Counted from the stretch's first letter, positions 24,407 to 32,570 are shown. The stretch: 64,000 bases of DNA from Candidatus Bathyarchaeota archaeon (GCA_005888755.1 VBBQ01000025.1:1-64000), one strand, 5' to 3'. Notes: a model not told the origin generated them from the sequence alone. Numbers and translations are program-made.

Positions 24407-24999
24407 TTGTGACAGTTAGCGGGCCGCACGGGTCAGGCAAATCTACGTACGCAGAGAAGCTCGCCGGATCGCTCGGTCTCCGTCATGTATCAGCTGGGCT
24501 AATGTTCAGAAAACTAGCCGAGGAGAGGAAGATGCCGTTGGAAAAATTTCAGGAGATGGCTGCCGCTGATCCGAGTATTGACCGGTTGGTAGATGAGAGG
24601 ACGATGCTAGAGGCGGAGAGGGGGGATGTGGTGGTTGATGGACAACTTGCAGGGTGGGTTTTGAAGGAGATTTCTGACCTCAGAGTCCTACTAACCGCTC
24701 CATTAGTGGTGCGTCTGGAGAGGATTGCCGCAAGAGACCATATTGCTCTGGAGGAGGCGAGGAGGCAGACACTACACAGGGAAGGAGTACAGGCGGAGAG
24801 ATATCGCAAACATTACGGATTCAGCGTGGATGACTGGTCCATATACCAACTAATCCTCGATACCAGTTTCGGCTCGATTGAGGATACCGCAAAGATCCTT
24901 CTCGCCGCCGCTCTTACAGCGAAGAAAGCGAAGATCGGGAATGCTCCAGACAAGATCCCCGGAGTCCAGACTATTCCAGCTGATACCGCTCACCCATAA
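24403..24999 (+). CDS. cmk: cytidylate kinase
   Basis: A 198-residue archaeal CMP kinase. P-loop SGPHGSGKST (6-15), followed by LRHVSAGLMFRKLA and VVDGQLAGWVL; the Arg-rich region AARDHIALEEARRQTLHRE lines the active site. TTG start overlaps the eL34 stop (TTGA). The C-terminus runs about 15-20 residues beyond typical homologues. Confidence 0.92.
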   Translation: MIVTVSGPHGSGKSTYAEKLAGSLGLRHVSAGLMFRKLAEERKMPLEKFQEMAAADPSIDRLVDERTMLEAERGDVVVDGQLAGWVLKEISDLRVLLTAPLVVRLERIAARDHIALEEARRQTLHREGVQAERYRKHYGFSVDDWSIYQLILDTSFGSIEDTAKILLAAALTAKKAKIGNAPDKIPGVQTIPADTAHP

Positions 25000-25149
25000 A
25001 CCATACACGGACCGCGACAAAGTAGTGAGCAGGTCCGACATCATATCTGGATAGCCCCAGCAACGATTCTCTATCGGAACCATCGTCCAGTAACAACATG
25101 CTCATTCCGGAGAATCTGGTCATGATCGTGCATGTCCCTCCGGGGTTGA

Positions 25150-25788
25150 CCTCTTCTGGCAGTCCAGAGCACAGAACTAGTAGTTCAAGAGACAGGGAGT
25201 CGAAGCGCTGAACTCGTCTTTGGCTCCATAGACGGCCTATTTTCCGTCCTCGGCATCATTTCAGCAGCAGGTTCAGCAGCACTCATACCAATACAGATCT
25301 TCGCAACAGGTGTAGGAGGAGCGGTCGCGGGTGCACTCTCCGTCTTTGCCGCAACCTATCTAGCCGAGACACACGAAAAGAAAACTCAACTACTTGAGGC
25401 AATGACACGGACGAACCGCCAGCGGTCAAGACAGACCAACGGCAACAAGAAAAAACCAGTTCCCCTCACAACGGAACATCCGAAGATCCATCGACTGTTA
25501 GGAAAAATCAATCGAAGAGCGTTAGGCTCCGGAATAGTCACAGCCATAACGTCCGCTCTCGCATCCTTGGTTTTGCTGTTTCCCCTTGTCCTATTCCCTG
25601 ACACATATGCCGTAACCGCATCAATAGTCATCGGGGTCGTGTTGCTCTTCTTGCTAGGAGCCTTCCGAGGAGTCACTCTCAAACAGTCAGCTGCGAAATC
25701 CGCCGTGAAAATGGTCGTTCTAGGAATTCTGGTAATCTTGGCGAGTAAAGTCCTCGGGTCCTACGTTCTGAAGCTCGTAACCCAGTAG
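25150..25788 (+). CDS. VIT1/CCC1-like membrane transporter, start unresolved
   Basis: The track lists only 25402-25788, but the same frame continues upstream with ELVFGSIDGLFSVLGII and GGAVAGALSVFAATYLAETHEKK, the hallmark first part of vacuolar-iron-transporter-like proteins; the C-terminal part holds two more helices. The frame opens after a TGA at 25147 and has no ATG/GTG/TTG before the conserved region; only CTG 25156 is available. An ATG ORF (25098) in another frame ends at the junction, so a one-base frameshift is also possible. Likely Fe/Mn transport. Confidence 0.65.
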   Translation, partial: PLLAVQSTELVVQETGSRSAELVFGSIDGLFSVLGIISAAGSAALIPIQIFATGVGGAVAGALSVFAATYLAETHEKKTQLLEAMTRTNRQRSRQTNGNKKKPVPLTTEHPKIHRLLGKINRRALGSGIVTAITSALASLVLLFPLVLFPDTYAVTASIVIGVVLLFLLGAFRGVTLKQSAAKSAVKMVVLGILVILASKVLGSYVLKLVTQ

Positions 25789-26775
25789 CTAAGGAATGCC
25801 ACCGGCAAGAATCTTCACCAATTTTGAGGAATCGATGTTTCCACCGGACACTACGCATACAATTTTCCCTGGCCCAGCTTTACCTGTAGTGGCAGCAGCG
25901 ACAGATGCCGCTCCAGCACCTTCGGCAACAACTCTATTGCGTTCTATCAAGAGCTTGATGACGGTGGCGATCTCTGAGAGAGAAACGACCAGGGGCAGAA
26001 GCAGGTTTCTTGCTCGTTCCCACATCTCGGGCAGAACGCTTTTTCCACCGATGCCATCAACGAAACTGGGAGTTCTATTGATCTCTTGGGCTGAACCGGC
26101 GGCGAATGACGCGGACAATGGTGCGGCGGTTTCCGGCTCGACAGCGTAGACTCGAGTCTGGGGACTCTTCGCGCGGATGGCTGATGCGATCCCTACAGAT
26201 AGTCCTCCACCGCCAAATGGTATCACAACTGACTGGACGTCGGGTAAGTCTTCGAGGATTTCCAGGCCCGCGGTTCCGTTTCCTGCCATCATTCGGACAT
26301 CTGCGAAAGGGTGGATGAATACGGAACTGTCAAGTGGAGGATATCGATGAGTAACGACAACCTTCCAGACTTCGTCAAAGGAGACTTGGATGATTTTTGC
26401 GCCGAACCTTCTGATCGCTTCTAGCTTCGTCTCCGGAGCATTGTCTGGAACGATCACTGTACATGGAATCTTGTTTTGAAGTGCTTGCCAGGCGAGGGCC
26501 TGGGCCATGTTTCCCGCGCTGCAGGTGTAGACTCCACGCTTCCTTGCGTCTGGACCCGCGAGGGCGATGGCGTTGCTGGCGCCTCGGACTTTGAAGGAGC
26601 CGGTCGGCTGTAAGTTCTCCAGTTTCAGAAAGATATCTGCAGGCGCATCTTCAACGTTCAAACGGACGAGTGGAGTTCGTAGAACTGTCCCCTTGATCCG
26701 TTCTCTGGCCTCTTCGATGAGTTTCAGGGGTATCGCACCGCGGGTTTCCGAGCCTGGAATGGTCTTCTCTAGCAT
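25789..26775 (-). CDS. threonine/serine dehydratase, PLP fold type II
   Basis: A 328-residue enzyme of the threonine dehydratase/serine racemase family. The PLP lysine is in PTGSFKVRGA, the phosphate cup is IPFGGGGLSVG, and the C-terminal SGGN is typical. No C-terminal ACT domain, so it is the catabolic or unregulated form. It is divergent from RidA (71 bp), which hydrolyses the enamine such enzymes release. Its stop abuts the stop of the VIT1-like gene. Confidence 0.9.
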   Translation of the reverse strand: MLEKTIPGSETRGAIPLKLIEEARERIKGTVLRTPLVRLNVEDAPADIFLKLENLQPTGSFKVRGASNAIALAGPDARKRGVYTCSAGNMAQALAWQALQNKIPCTVIVPDNAPETKLEAIRRFGAKIIQVSFDEVWKVVVTHRYPPLDSSVFIHPFADVRMMAGNGTAGLEILEDLPDVQSVVIPFGGGGLSVGIASAIRAKSPQTRVYAVEPETAAPLSASFAAGSAQEINRTPSFVDGIGGKSVLPEMWERARNLLLPLVVSLSEIATVIKLLIERNRVVAEGAGAASVAAATTGKAGPGKIVCVVSGGNIDSSKLVKILAGGIP

Positions 26776-26846
26776 TAGTGACCAGCAGGCTGATGCTGGG
26801 TCTCAACTCTTAAACACCAACGGAGCAGGCCGACCAGCTGGGTCTC

Positions 26847-27239
26847 ATGAAAAAGGAAGCTGTGAAAACGGGTCCCGCGCCGCTCGGCCTCCCATTCTCG
26901 CCCGCTCTGAAGTATGGAGAGTTATTGTTTGTTTCCGGGCAAGGACCAATCGACAAAAACGGGAAGGCAATTTCTGGAGATATCAAAGCACAAACAAAGG
27001 CTACTCTAGAGAATTTCAAGAGGATCATGGACGCTGCAGGGTCCAGTATGGACTGTGTCCTCCAGACGACGATCTATCTCAAGGATCTAGCCGAATATTC
27101 TGCGATGAACGAGACCTACTCCAGTTTCTTCAATGACCCAAAGCCCGCGAGGACGACTATCCAGGTGGGCGACCTGCTCTTTGGGATGAAGGTGGAGATT
27201 CAGGGCATTGCTTATGTCCCTGACAGACAGAAGAAATAG
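26847..27239 (+). CDS. ridA: RidA/YjgF enamine/imine deaminase
   Basis: A 130-residue RidA-family trimer subunit. Motifs SPALKYGELLFVSGQGP, GDIKAQTKATLENFKRIMDAAG, and PARTTIQVGDLLFGMKVEIQGIAY, with the active-site Arg in PARTT. Divergent from the threonine/serine dehydratase, a functional pairing consistent with 2-aminoacrylate or iminobutyrate clearance. Confidence 0.93.
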   Translation: MKKEAVKTGPAPLGLPFSPALKYGELLFVSGQGPIDKNGKAISGDIKAQTKATLENFKRIMDAAGSSMDCVLQTTIYLKDLAEYSAMNETYSSFFNDPKPARTTIQVGDLLFGMKVEIQGIAYVPDRQKK

Positions 27240-27606
27240 CATCAGCAATCCTTCTCGGAGAAGGCGGTTCCTGAAGGACAGCAAACACCAGTTCCTCTAT
27301 CTCACTACCGAAGGGTGGAAGACCAAGACACTCCACAGAATAGAAATCTGGTACGTCCGACACCGAGGACGATTCTACCTCATATCACAATACCGTGACG
27401 AGGCTCACTGGGTACAAAACATCAAGAACCATCCGCGAATCTCTTTCGAGGTGGACGGCGACAAGTACGTGGGACTGGGCCGAGTCGTGGATGCTGGTGC
27501 TGAGCGGGAACTGGCCAAGATTGTAACGGAACTCATGGACGCCAAGTACCAATGGAACGATGGACTGATCATAGAACTCCGGCCAGAGCCAGGCAGTCAG
27601 CAATGA
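27214..27606 (+). CDS. deazaflavin (F420)-dependent nitroreductase-family protein
   Basis: A roughly 130-residue split-beta-barrel protein of the DUF385/deazaflavin family: QFLYLTTEGWKTKTLHRIEIWYV, then GRFYLISQYRDEAHWVQNIKNHPRISFEV. These usually bind F420 or FMN. It overlaps the end of ridA by 26 bp from ATG 27214, suggesting co-transcription. Exact substrate unknown. Confidence 0.82.
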   Translation: MSLTDRRNSISNPSRRRRFLKDSKHQFLYLTTEGWKTKTLHRIEIWYVRHRGRFYLISQYRDEAHWVQNIKNHPRISFEVDGDKYVGLGRVVDAGAERELAKIVTELMDAKYQWNDGLIIELRPEPGSQQ

Positions 27607-27672
27607 CCAATCTCCACATTCGAGAGTTTACTCTTATATCGAGCATCCAGCTCGCTTTCTAGAGGAGTACAG

Positions 27673-28122
27673 TTGACGGTTTCAAGCCAGCTTTCAGTTG
27701 ACAAGAACGTTGAGTTTGTCGAATTTCAGCGCCTGAAGGATTTGTCGGACAGCGGCGCGGTTGAAGCTCTCGCGAAAGAATTGGGGGTGGTTTATGTTAC
27801 CGCGATCACGCGGGACGGCTGTTCAGGATGCATGGAACAGAAGCCACTGTTCCGAGAGCTCGCGCAAAAGATGAACTCCGATCTTGGCGGGAGGGTTCAT
27901 TTCGCAAATGTTCATGTTCGCTATTCTGAGAACGATCGAGCCGAGTCCTGGGGTAGCAAGAGAATCTTTCGACATGCCGCTTATCCAACGTACATAGTTC
28001 ACGTGAGATCCAAGAATGGCGTCCTTGAGGTTTACAGGGCGATCTATCCCAGTATGGAGGAGCTGGAGAAGCAGACAAGGGAATCTCTGGACCTGGCGAA
28101 GTTCTACAAGGAAGCCGCTTAG
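27673..28122 (+). CDS. thioredoxin-like protein
   Basis: A 149-residue protein whose core AKELGVVYVTAITRDGCSGCMEQKPLF has a CxxC redox motif (CSGC) followed by a thioredoxin-like strand and the cis-Pro region HAAYPTYIVHV. The TTG 27673 start follows a TATA-like ACTCTTATATC about 40 bp upstream. Function beyond dithiol-disulfide exchange is unknown. Confidence 0.78.
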   Translation: MTVSSQLSVDKNVEFVEFQRLKDLSDSGAVEALAKELGVVYVTAITRDGCSGCMEQKPLFRELAQKMNSDLGGRVHFANVHVRYSENDRAESWGSKRIFRHAAYPTYIVHVRSKNGVLEVYRAIYPSMEELEKQTRESLDLAKFYKEAA

Positions 28123-28139
28123 AAGAAGCTGGAAAACAT

Positions 28140-28355
28140 CTAGGTCGCAGCTGCTTCGAGATTGTAGAGGCCTGCGAGAGCGTCTTGGATACCATTGTTG
28201 TCGAACAACCGGAAGAATCCGCCTAGGACGAGAAATAGGCCGCCGAGTTGTAAGCTGAGGACTGCTCGCTCGTAGCCGAGTGTCCGGGAACCTAGGAGTA
28301 GCGACGAGAGCGTCAGTGCCAGGCCGAGGAAGGCTACAAGCTTGGTCTTTAACAT
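28140..28355 (-). CDS. small two-helix membrane protein
   Basis: 71 residues with two hydrophobic segments (LVAFLGLALTLSSLLLG and AVLSLQLGGLFLVLGGFFRLF). No family recognised. It converges with the thioredoxin-like gene (18 bp). Confidence 0.55.
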   Translation of the reverse strand: MLKTKLVAFLGLALTLSSLLLGSRTLGYERAVLSLQLGGLFLVLGGFFRLFDNNGIQDALAGLYNLEAAAT

Positions 28356-28807
28356 ACCAGCACTACAGCATCAATCACAAGATAGGGAATGCAAGATTCA
28401 GCTATAATGCTGACCCAACCTTCTCACGGAACAATAGTAAAAGCAAAGAATGGAGATGAGCACTTTCACGTCGCGTGTTGCTCTGTGCAATACTCCCCTT
28501 TCCGGCGAGAGGATTTGCTGGTCTGGCAGGGTTTCCGGGCGAGTCCCGCGATTCAGGGCGTGATTCTGGCGTAGATGCCAGGGCGAAACTAGCGGTCTTA
28601 TCGCCCTGTCACGAACGATCTCTCGGGCAGTGAAGGGAAGGCGTCCCAGATTCGACATCAGGGCTGATAACGGGCGACTTTTTCCATGTATTAGGCGACT
28701 TCTTGCATCTCTTGTAGAGGGATCATGTACTATGGCGCGTTGTATGCCTCGGAATAAGAGAGCGTCCAAGAAGGCGATTCGGTCGTGGGCGTTTCTTCAG
28801 GTATGTC
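28356..28807. other. 452-bp gene-poor stretch with alternative hairpins
   Basis: The overlapping ORFs here (28389-28574, 28398-28769, 28630-28836) show no protein-like character. CTGGC-GTAGAT-GCCAG (28566-28581) and CAGGGCGA-14nt-TCGCCCTG (28579-28608) share CAG, so only one can form at a time. The surroundings are rich in short complementary GC segments. I see no RNase P or SRP RNA signature. Confidence 0.35.
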
Positions 28808-29362
28808 TTACCGGAACTTGTCAGGAAAATGTTTGACAATACCCTTGTAGAGTGCATCCGCGAGAGTCAATATCTCAGTGTAAATATCGTCAAAGGCTAA
28901 GATTGCGTCCTTCCATTTCTTGCCGAGTACTGCTACAGCCTCCTTCTTCGTCAGATCAAGGTGCTGTTTCAACAAGTCGGAAACGTCGCGCCTTGGCCAG
29001 TTAGGGTTTGCACCGCTCAGGAATTTGGCAATCTCTTCTGCGTTATCAGACCATTGCTTGTCTTCTTCCTGGAATTTCTGCTGGTTTCCATTCTTTGCAG
29101 CTCCGACGAGCTCGACAGCGATCTTGATGTGCTGTTTCAATAAACCAGTGAGCTTGTTTCCGGCATCCTTTCCATAGTACTGGGAGACCGCGTCCCCTAT
29201 GTGCTCCTGATTCTTGAGCAATCTCTCCGCAACGGCATCAGCATTTGACGCGCCAAGCCCAGCAGCAATAATGTACTCGCGCGTATAGAATACATGGTCA
29301 GACCAGAGCTTCCGCATCCCAACTGCAAGCGAGTGCTCCTTTTCATTCATAGTAGTCTGCAT
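28808..29362 (-). CDS. conserved helical protein, unknown function
   Basis: A 184-residue, all-helical protein with two similar halves: KLWSDHVFYTREYIIAAG ... LLKNQEHIGDAVSQYYG and LLKQHIKIAVELVGAAKNG ... DLLKQHLDLTKKEAVAVL. Conserved H, Q and W positions recall a family widespread in soil bacteria and archaea, often misnamed. No catalytic motif evident. Confidence 0.75.
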   Translation of the reverse strand: MQTTMNEKEHSLAVGMRKLWSDHVFYTREYIIAAGLGASNADAVAERLLKNQEHIGDAVSQYYGKDAGNKLTGLLKQHIKIAVELVGAAKNGNQQKFQEEDKQWSDNAEEIAKFLSGANPNWPRRDVSDLLKQHLDLTKKEAVAVLGKKWKDAILAFDDIYTEILTLADALYKGIVKHFPDKFR

Positions 29363-29518
29363 AATCCGAACCGCTTCCGAATTTCACGATCCCGCGTATT
29401 TAAGCGCGAAACATGCAAGAACCCTGAGTCGTGGGTGCGCAAGTCCCACCGTGCAATTTGAGAACGAGAGACCAATTGTCTATAGGCTTAAACCAGCAAG
29501 ACGCGTTTTGTTTCTGTA

Positions 29519-29896
29519 ATGTCGAAACCTGTGCTGACTGTCGAGCTGAAAGCTTTGCAGGACCGCTCGAGCGAAGCGGCTCAATTTCTAAAATCCAAGG
29601 TCGAAGGGAAAATGAAGACCAAAGGAACGCAGCTCCAGATCGAAGGCGCAAAAACCAAAGAAGTCAAACTGCTACTCCACAAGTTCCTCCACCACCAAGG
29701 GCTAAGCCACTACAGGGTCCTCAGCCAGAGCGGGGTCCTAGAAGTTACGCCGCCAGAGAAGCATGTAGTGCATGAACCGGAACGCGTAGGGTCCCCACCA
29801 ACTGCACCTCAAACGACCCCATACTATTTCCCGCAAACACCAGTTCTAACGCCGGAGAAAAAGAAGAAGGCCAAGCCCAAACACAAGCACGAATAA
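29519..29896 (+). CDS. small basic protein with eL22-like pattern
   Basis: 125 residues. The first about 75 (AAQFLKSKVEGKMKTKGTQLQIEGAKTKEVKLLLHKFLHHQGLSHYRVLSQSGVLEV, read in parts) have the length, basic helix and RVL...EV strand pattern of ribosomal protein eL22; the C-terminus is Pro- and Lys-rich. The identity is only inferred from pattern; no canonical archaeal family is certain. ATG 29519 is preceded by a TATA-like GTCTATAGGCTTAAA about 35-40 bp upstream. Confidence 0.65.
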   Translation: MSKPVLTVELKALQDRSSEAAQFLKSKVEGKMKTKGTQLQIEGAKTKEVKLLLHKFLHHQGLSHYRVLSQSGVLEVTPPEKHVVHEPERVGSPPTAPQTTPYYFPQTPVLTPEKKKKAKPKHKHE

Positions 29897-29906
29897 CGCA
29901 GGAGCA

Positions 29907-30287
29907 CTAGTCGCCTTTTGCAGGCTCGCCTGCTTTCGATGGACCCACAATCTCCACCACATACCCTTCAGGATCTCTGAAGCCAGCCGACCGCGTCCCC
30001 CACGGCCGATTCGCCGGAGGACCGTCGAACTTCACACCTTTAGACTTGAGAGACGAGTAAACCTCATCGACATCATGAACCTCCAGGTGCACCTCGATCG
30101 TTGAACGGGAGAGAGGCGGGGCCTTGGTGAGCCTATGAAAGGCGAGCCGGGACCCTTTAGTGTCAAACATGATGAAGTTCTCGTTCTCCTCGGCAACTGG
30201 AAGACCGAGAGTATCCTTGTAGAGCTTCTTCACCTGATCGAAATGGACTGCCCAAAGTGTCAGGTAAGACAGCTTGCTAAGCCTCAT
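29907..30287 (-). CDS. VOC-family (glyoxalase fold) protein
   Basis: About 126 residues from ATG 30287 (MRLSKLSYLTLWAVHFDQV); the track ORF adds 14 unlikely residues. Typical VOC features are VKKLYKDTLGLPVAEE, EVHLEVHDVDEVYSSLKSKGVKFDGPP, and RDPEGYVVEIV with the metal-ligand Glu. Substrate unknown. Confidence 0.85.
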   Translation of the reverse strand: MRLSKLSYLTLWAVHFDQVKKLYKDTLGLPVAEENENFIMFDTKGSRLAFHRLTKAPPLSRSTIEVHLEVHDVDEVYSSLKSKGVKFDGPPANRPWGTRSAGFRDPEGYVVEIVGPSKAGEPAKGD

Positions 30288-30412
30288 GAAACGGGTCCTA
30301 ACTTGTCTAGCGAGATTGCGATTTAGCACATTCGGGAGCTAATCGAGGATTCCAGAACATGACTCTATTAGGAGCGGCGACAGTGGTAGGTGGTATTAGT
30401 TTGACAAAATTT

Positions 30413-30580
30413 ATGATGTCGCTTCGCGACGAGAACTATCGCGTCCTAACAGGCGCCGCAATAGACCGAGGAATTTCCGTGCAAGAACTCCTCCGAGCCG
30501 TGATCATACCCGACTGGGTCAAAGAGACCCCCCAAGGAATAGTCGCCAACACCTGGCCCTCTATCAGGCCGCGTCGTTAA
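30413..30580 (+). CDS. small ribbon-helix-helix-like protein
   Basis: About 55 residues from ATG 30413: SLRDENYRVLTGAAIDRGISVQELLRAVIIPDWV has the strand-helix-helix spacing of RHH DNA-binding proteins. The longer track ORF starts at 30359. It may be a regulator; no partner identified. Confidence 0.55.
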   Translation: MMSLRDENYRVLTGAAIDRGISVQELLRAVIIPDWVKETPQGIVANTWPSIRPRR

Positions 30581-30658
30581 CCAAGGCAACGCCGCCAACT
30601 CGGTCTTCCTTATTACCATCTTATTAGGGACGACTACGAACGAGCCGGAGGAAGAAAC

Positions 30659-30820
30659 ATGGCGAAACAGGTAACATGCGACTGCGGCTTCATGCTACGC
30701 ACACCATCTGATGATGAACTAGTGAAACATGTCCAACTTCACGCAAAAGACACTCACAGCATGGATCTCACTCCAGAACAAGCCCTAGCACGGGCCGCTT
30801 CAGTAGAAGCAACAATATAG
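30659..30820 (+). CDS. DUF1059 small metal-binding-like protein
   Basis: A 53-residue protein too short for the ORF track: ATG 30659, stop 30818-30820. VTCDCGFMLRTPSDDELVKHVQLHAKDTH matches the DUF1059 family (CDCGF plus two spaced His), small proteins thought to bind metal. The upstream GAGCCGGAGG is a possible ribosome binding site. Confidence 0.82.
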   Translation: MAKQVTCDCGFMLRTPSDDELVKHVQLHAKDTHSMDLTPEQALARAASVEATI

Positions 30821-31008
30821 GCCTAAAAGTTCGGGGAACCCCGCCGGAAACCTCCTTCTTTATTTCACTGGTCAGCTAGCGAACCGACCTCTAAAGCATC
30901 ACGTTAGCCACAAAGTATTGAACTTGGCCCAGTCACTTAGTCGGATCTAAACCCGGTCAGGGAACGATTTTCTTATCAGCGAGAATCTGCAGACTTGGTC
31001 TGAGCGCT

Positions 31009-31443
31009 TTGGACGTGGGAAATAGTGAATCGTTTCTTGGCGGATTCGCAAGCGGATTTCTCGCGAGAGGCCTCACTCATATCGGATATGGAATTTACTT
31101 CACAACGAGCAGACTGATCGGCATAGACCTAGGCGCGAACGGCGGTAGTGCCTTGGGCGGCACAATGGCCGGCTTTATTCACGGGGAGCTCATGCCACAG
31201 CTCTCTCCAGAAGAGAGCGCCAAGACGATTACAGATCTCGAACGGATGAGGGACTTCGAGATGGAGAAGAATCAGATAAGTCGAATAGAACTCAAGAAAC
31301 CGGGACTACTCGGAACCGGCCATATCGTAATTACGCCGAAAGAGGGGAAACCGGAGAAGATTACTCTGCGGCACCGGATAGCCTACGATAGACTAATGAC
31401 ACTCAGGCAAGCGTTCAGCCCTGAACTAGTGAGATCGTCTTAG
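31009..31443 (+). CDS. hypothetical protein with Gly-rich N-terminal half
   Basis: A 144-residue protein. The N-terminal 60 residues are Gly/Ala-rich and amphipathic (FLGGFASGFLARGLTHIGYGI, ANGGSALGGTMAGFIHG), perhaps membrane-associated; the C-terminal half is charged, with an ITPKEGKPEKITLRHR strand segment. No family recognised. The start is TTG 31009 or GTG 31015. Confidence 0.6.
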   Translation: MDVGNSESFLGGFASGFLARGLTHIGYGIYFTTSRLIGIDLGANGGSALGGTMAGFIHGELMPQLSPEESAKTITDLERMRDFEMEKNQISRIELKKPGLLGTGHIVITPKEGKPEKITLRHRIAYDRLMTLRQAFSPELVRSS

Positions 31444-31500
31444 AACCTTTGTTCATAGCAAGCGGATCGTTTGCAACTCCTCGTAAGTCTTAAGACAGTG

Positions 31501-31586
31501 CCACCGTAGGGGTTAGAATCAACGGGCGCGTGAGTGGTGCCTTCCACCCGTTGCGCCATACAAACCCCGGAGTAGGGAGGCAAAAA
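31501..31586 (+). promoter_or_regulatory. structured 5' leader, candidate riboswitch
   Basis: Upstream of the ECF-S-like gene. P1 GGGGTT (31509-31514) pairs with AACCCC (31563-31568); inside it, P2 CAACGG (31520-31525) pairs with CCGTTG (31548-31553) and P3 GTGG (31534-31537) with CCAC (31544-31547). GGCGC (31525-31529) could also pair with GCGCC (31553-31557). The ribosome binding site GGGAGG (31576-31581) follows directly, so ligand-dependent folding could mask it. It matches no riboswitch class I know. Confidence 0.5.
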
Positions 31587-32285
31587 ATGCACGCATGGAA
31601 TAGAACAGGTCAGACTCGTGTCACAACAATAGAACTAGCGCTAACCTCGACTCTCGCCGCTGTCTACATTGTTTCAGCATTCTTCGCCCTTACCCCGTTT
31701 ATCGGTGGCCCGGGTTTTATCACACTAGAAATCGTTATGCTCCCGATCGTAGCTTTCCTACTCAGGCCAATTCTCGCCACGGTTGCCGTCCTCGTCGGTA
31801 GCATAGGGTCAGCATTCATCCAGACAGGCTTCTACTCTACCTTTGGGTTTGCAGGACTATTGATTCCACTACTGGCCGTTGCGCTAGGGAGCATTGCCTT
31901 CCACTACGAATGGGGAGCAATCATTCCATGGGGGTACGTCTTGGCAGGCGCCGTCTACTATGTCCTATTCTCAAAAGGAGGAACTCTCTTTTGGCTAGCA
32001 CCATATACCCTCGTGATAGCCTCCCTGCCAGCGGCGCTAAGAGTCAGAGAACCATACCGGCTAGGTCTACTCGCCCTTTACACAGCAATGTCCGAGCAGG
32101 TGACATTGAATGTCCTCAGCATTTCGCTTCTGAATCTCACAGGAGCCTTTTGGACGGGCGTTACACCCCTCATGTTCCTTGAACGAACAATAGCGACCCT
32201 TGGAGCCTTCGCGGTCATCGTCGCCCTTAAATCCCGACTTGGAACAAGACTCGAACTAGGACACGTCCTGAGGGAGGTGAAGTAG
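31587..32285 (+). CDS. ECF-transporter S-component-like membrane protein
   Basis: A 232-residue protein with about six hydrophobic segments resembling vitamin-binding S components of energy-coupling-factor transporters (GGPGFITLEIVMLPIVAFLLRPILATVAVLVGSIGSAF). I chose ATG 31587, which has GGGAGG 5 nt upstream; the track start GTG 31530 falls inside the leader hairpins. The ligand is unknown; no ECF ATPase lies nearby, so shared energising modules would be elsewhere. Confidence 0.7.
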   Translation: MHAWNRTGQTRVTTIELALTSTLAAVYIVSAFFALTPFIGGPGFITLEIVMLPIVAFLLRPILATVAVLVGSIGSAFIQTGFYSTFGFAGLLIPLLAVALGSIAFHYEWGAIIPWGYVLAGAVYYVLFSKGGTLFWLAPYTLVIASLPAALRVREPYRLGLLALYTAMSEQVTLNVLSISLLNLTGAFWTGVTPLMFLERTIATLGAFAVIVALKSRLGTRLELGHVLREVK

Positions 32286-32290
32286 AAGGC

Positions 32291-32491
32291 ATGTGCGTTA
32301 CAGCAGTAGTGAAATGTTGGCACTGTGGAGAATGGTTCGCAAAACAGGCTGACCGTGGTGAGTTCGAAAACTGCCCGTTCTGTGGAAAGGGCTTCGAACA
32401 ACTCAGCGTTGAGGCACAACGGGCTGTAAAAGCGACCCTTGCGCCATTCTTCGAAGTGCCTCATCTGAAAGAGAGACCCCTCACTGCATAA
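32291..32491 (+). CDS. small zinc-ribbon protein
   Basis: A 66-residue protein with VVKCWHCGEWF and NCPFCGKGF, a CxxC-x15-CxxC zinc ribbon. It starts 5 bp after the ECF-S-like gene, so it is likely co-transcribed. Function unknown. Confidence 0.75.
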   Translation: MCVTAVVKCWHCGEWFAKQADRGEFENCPFCGKGFEQLSVEAQRAVKATLAPFFEVPHLKERPLTA

Positions 32492-32515
32492 GGTGAACGT
32501 TTTCTGGTCAAAATC

Positions 32516-32538
32516 GAGGCCCTTTTTTCGAAGGCCTC
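32516..32538. terminator. hairpin between convergent genes
   Basis: GAGGCC-cttttttcgaa-GGCCTC is a perfect 6-bp inverted repeat with a T run in its loop, placed between the convergent zinc-ribbon and dinB stops. A likely bidirectional terminator or end-forming hairpin. Confidence 0.5.
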
Positions 32539-32570
32539 CTTTCCCTAATTTGAATCGGTCAAAAATATTT

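Noticed and set aside
31530-31586. GTG start of the ECF-S-like protein
   Set aside because: Falls inside the leader hairpins; ATG 31587 has a proper ribosome binding site.
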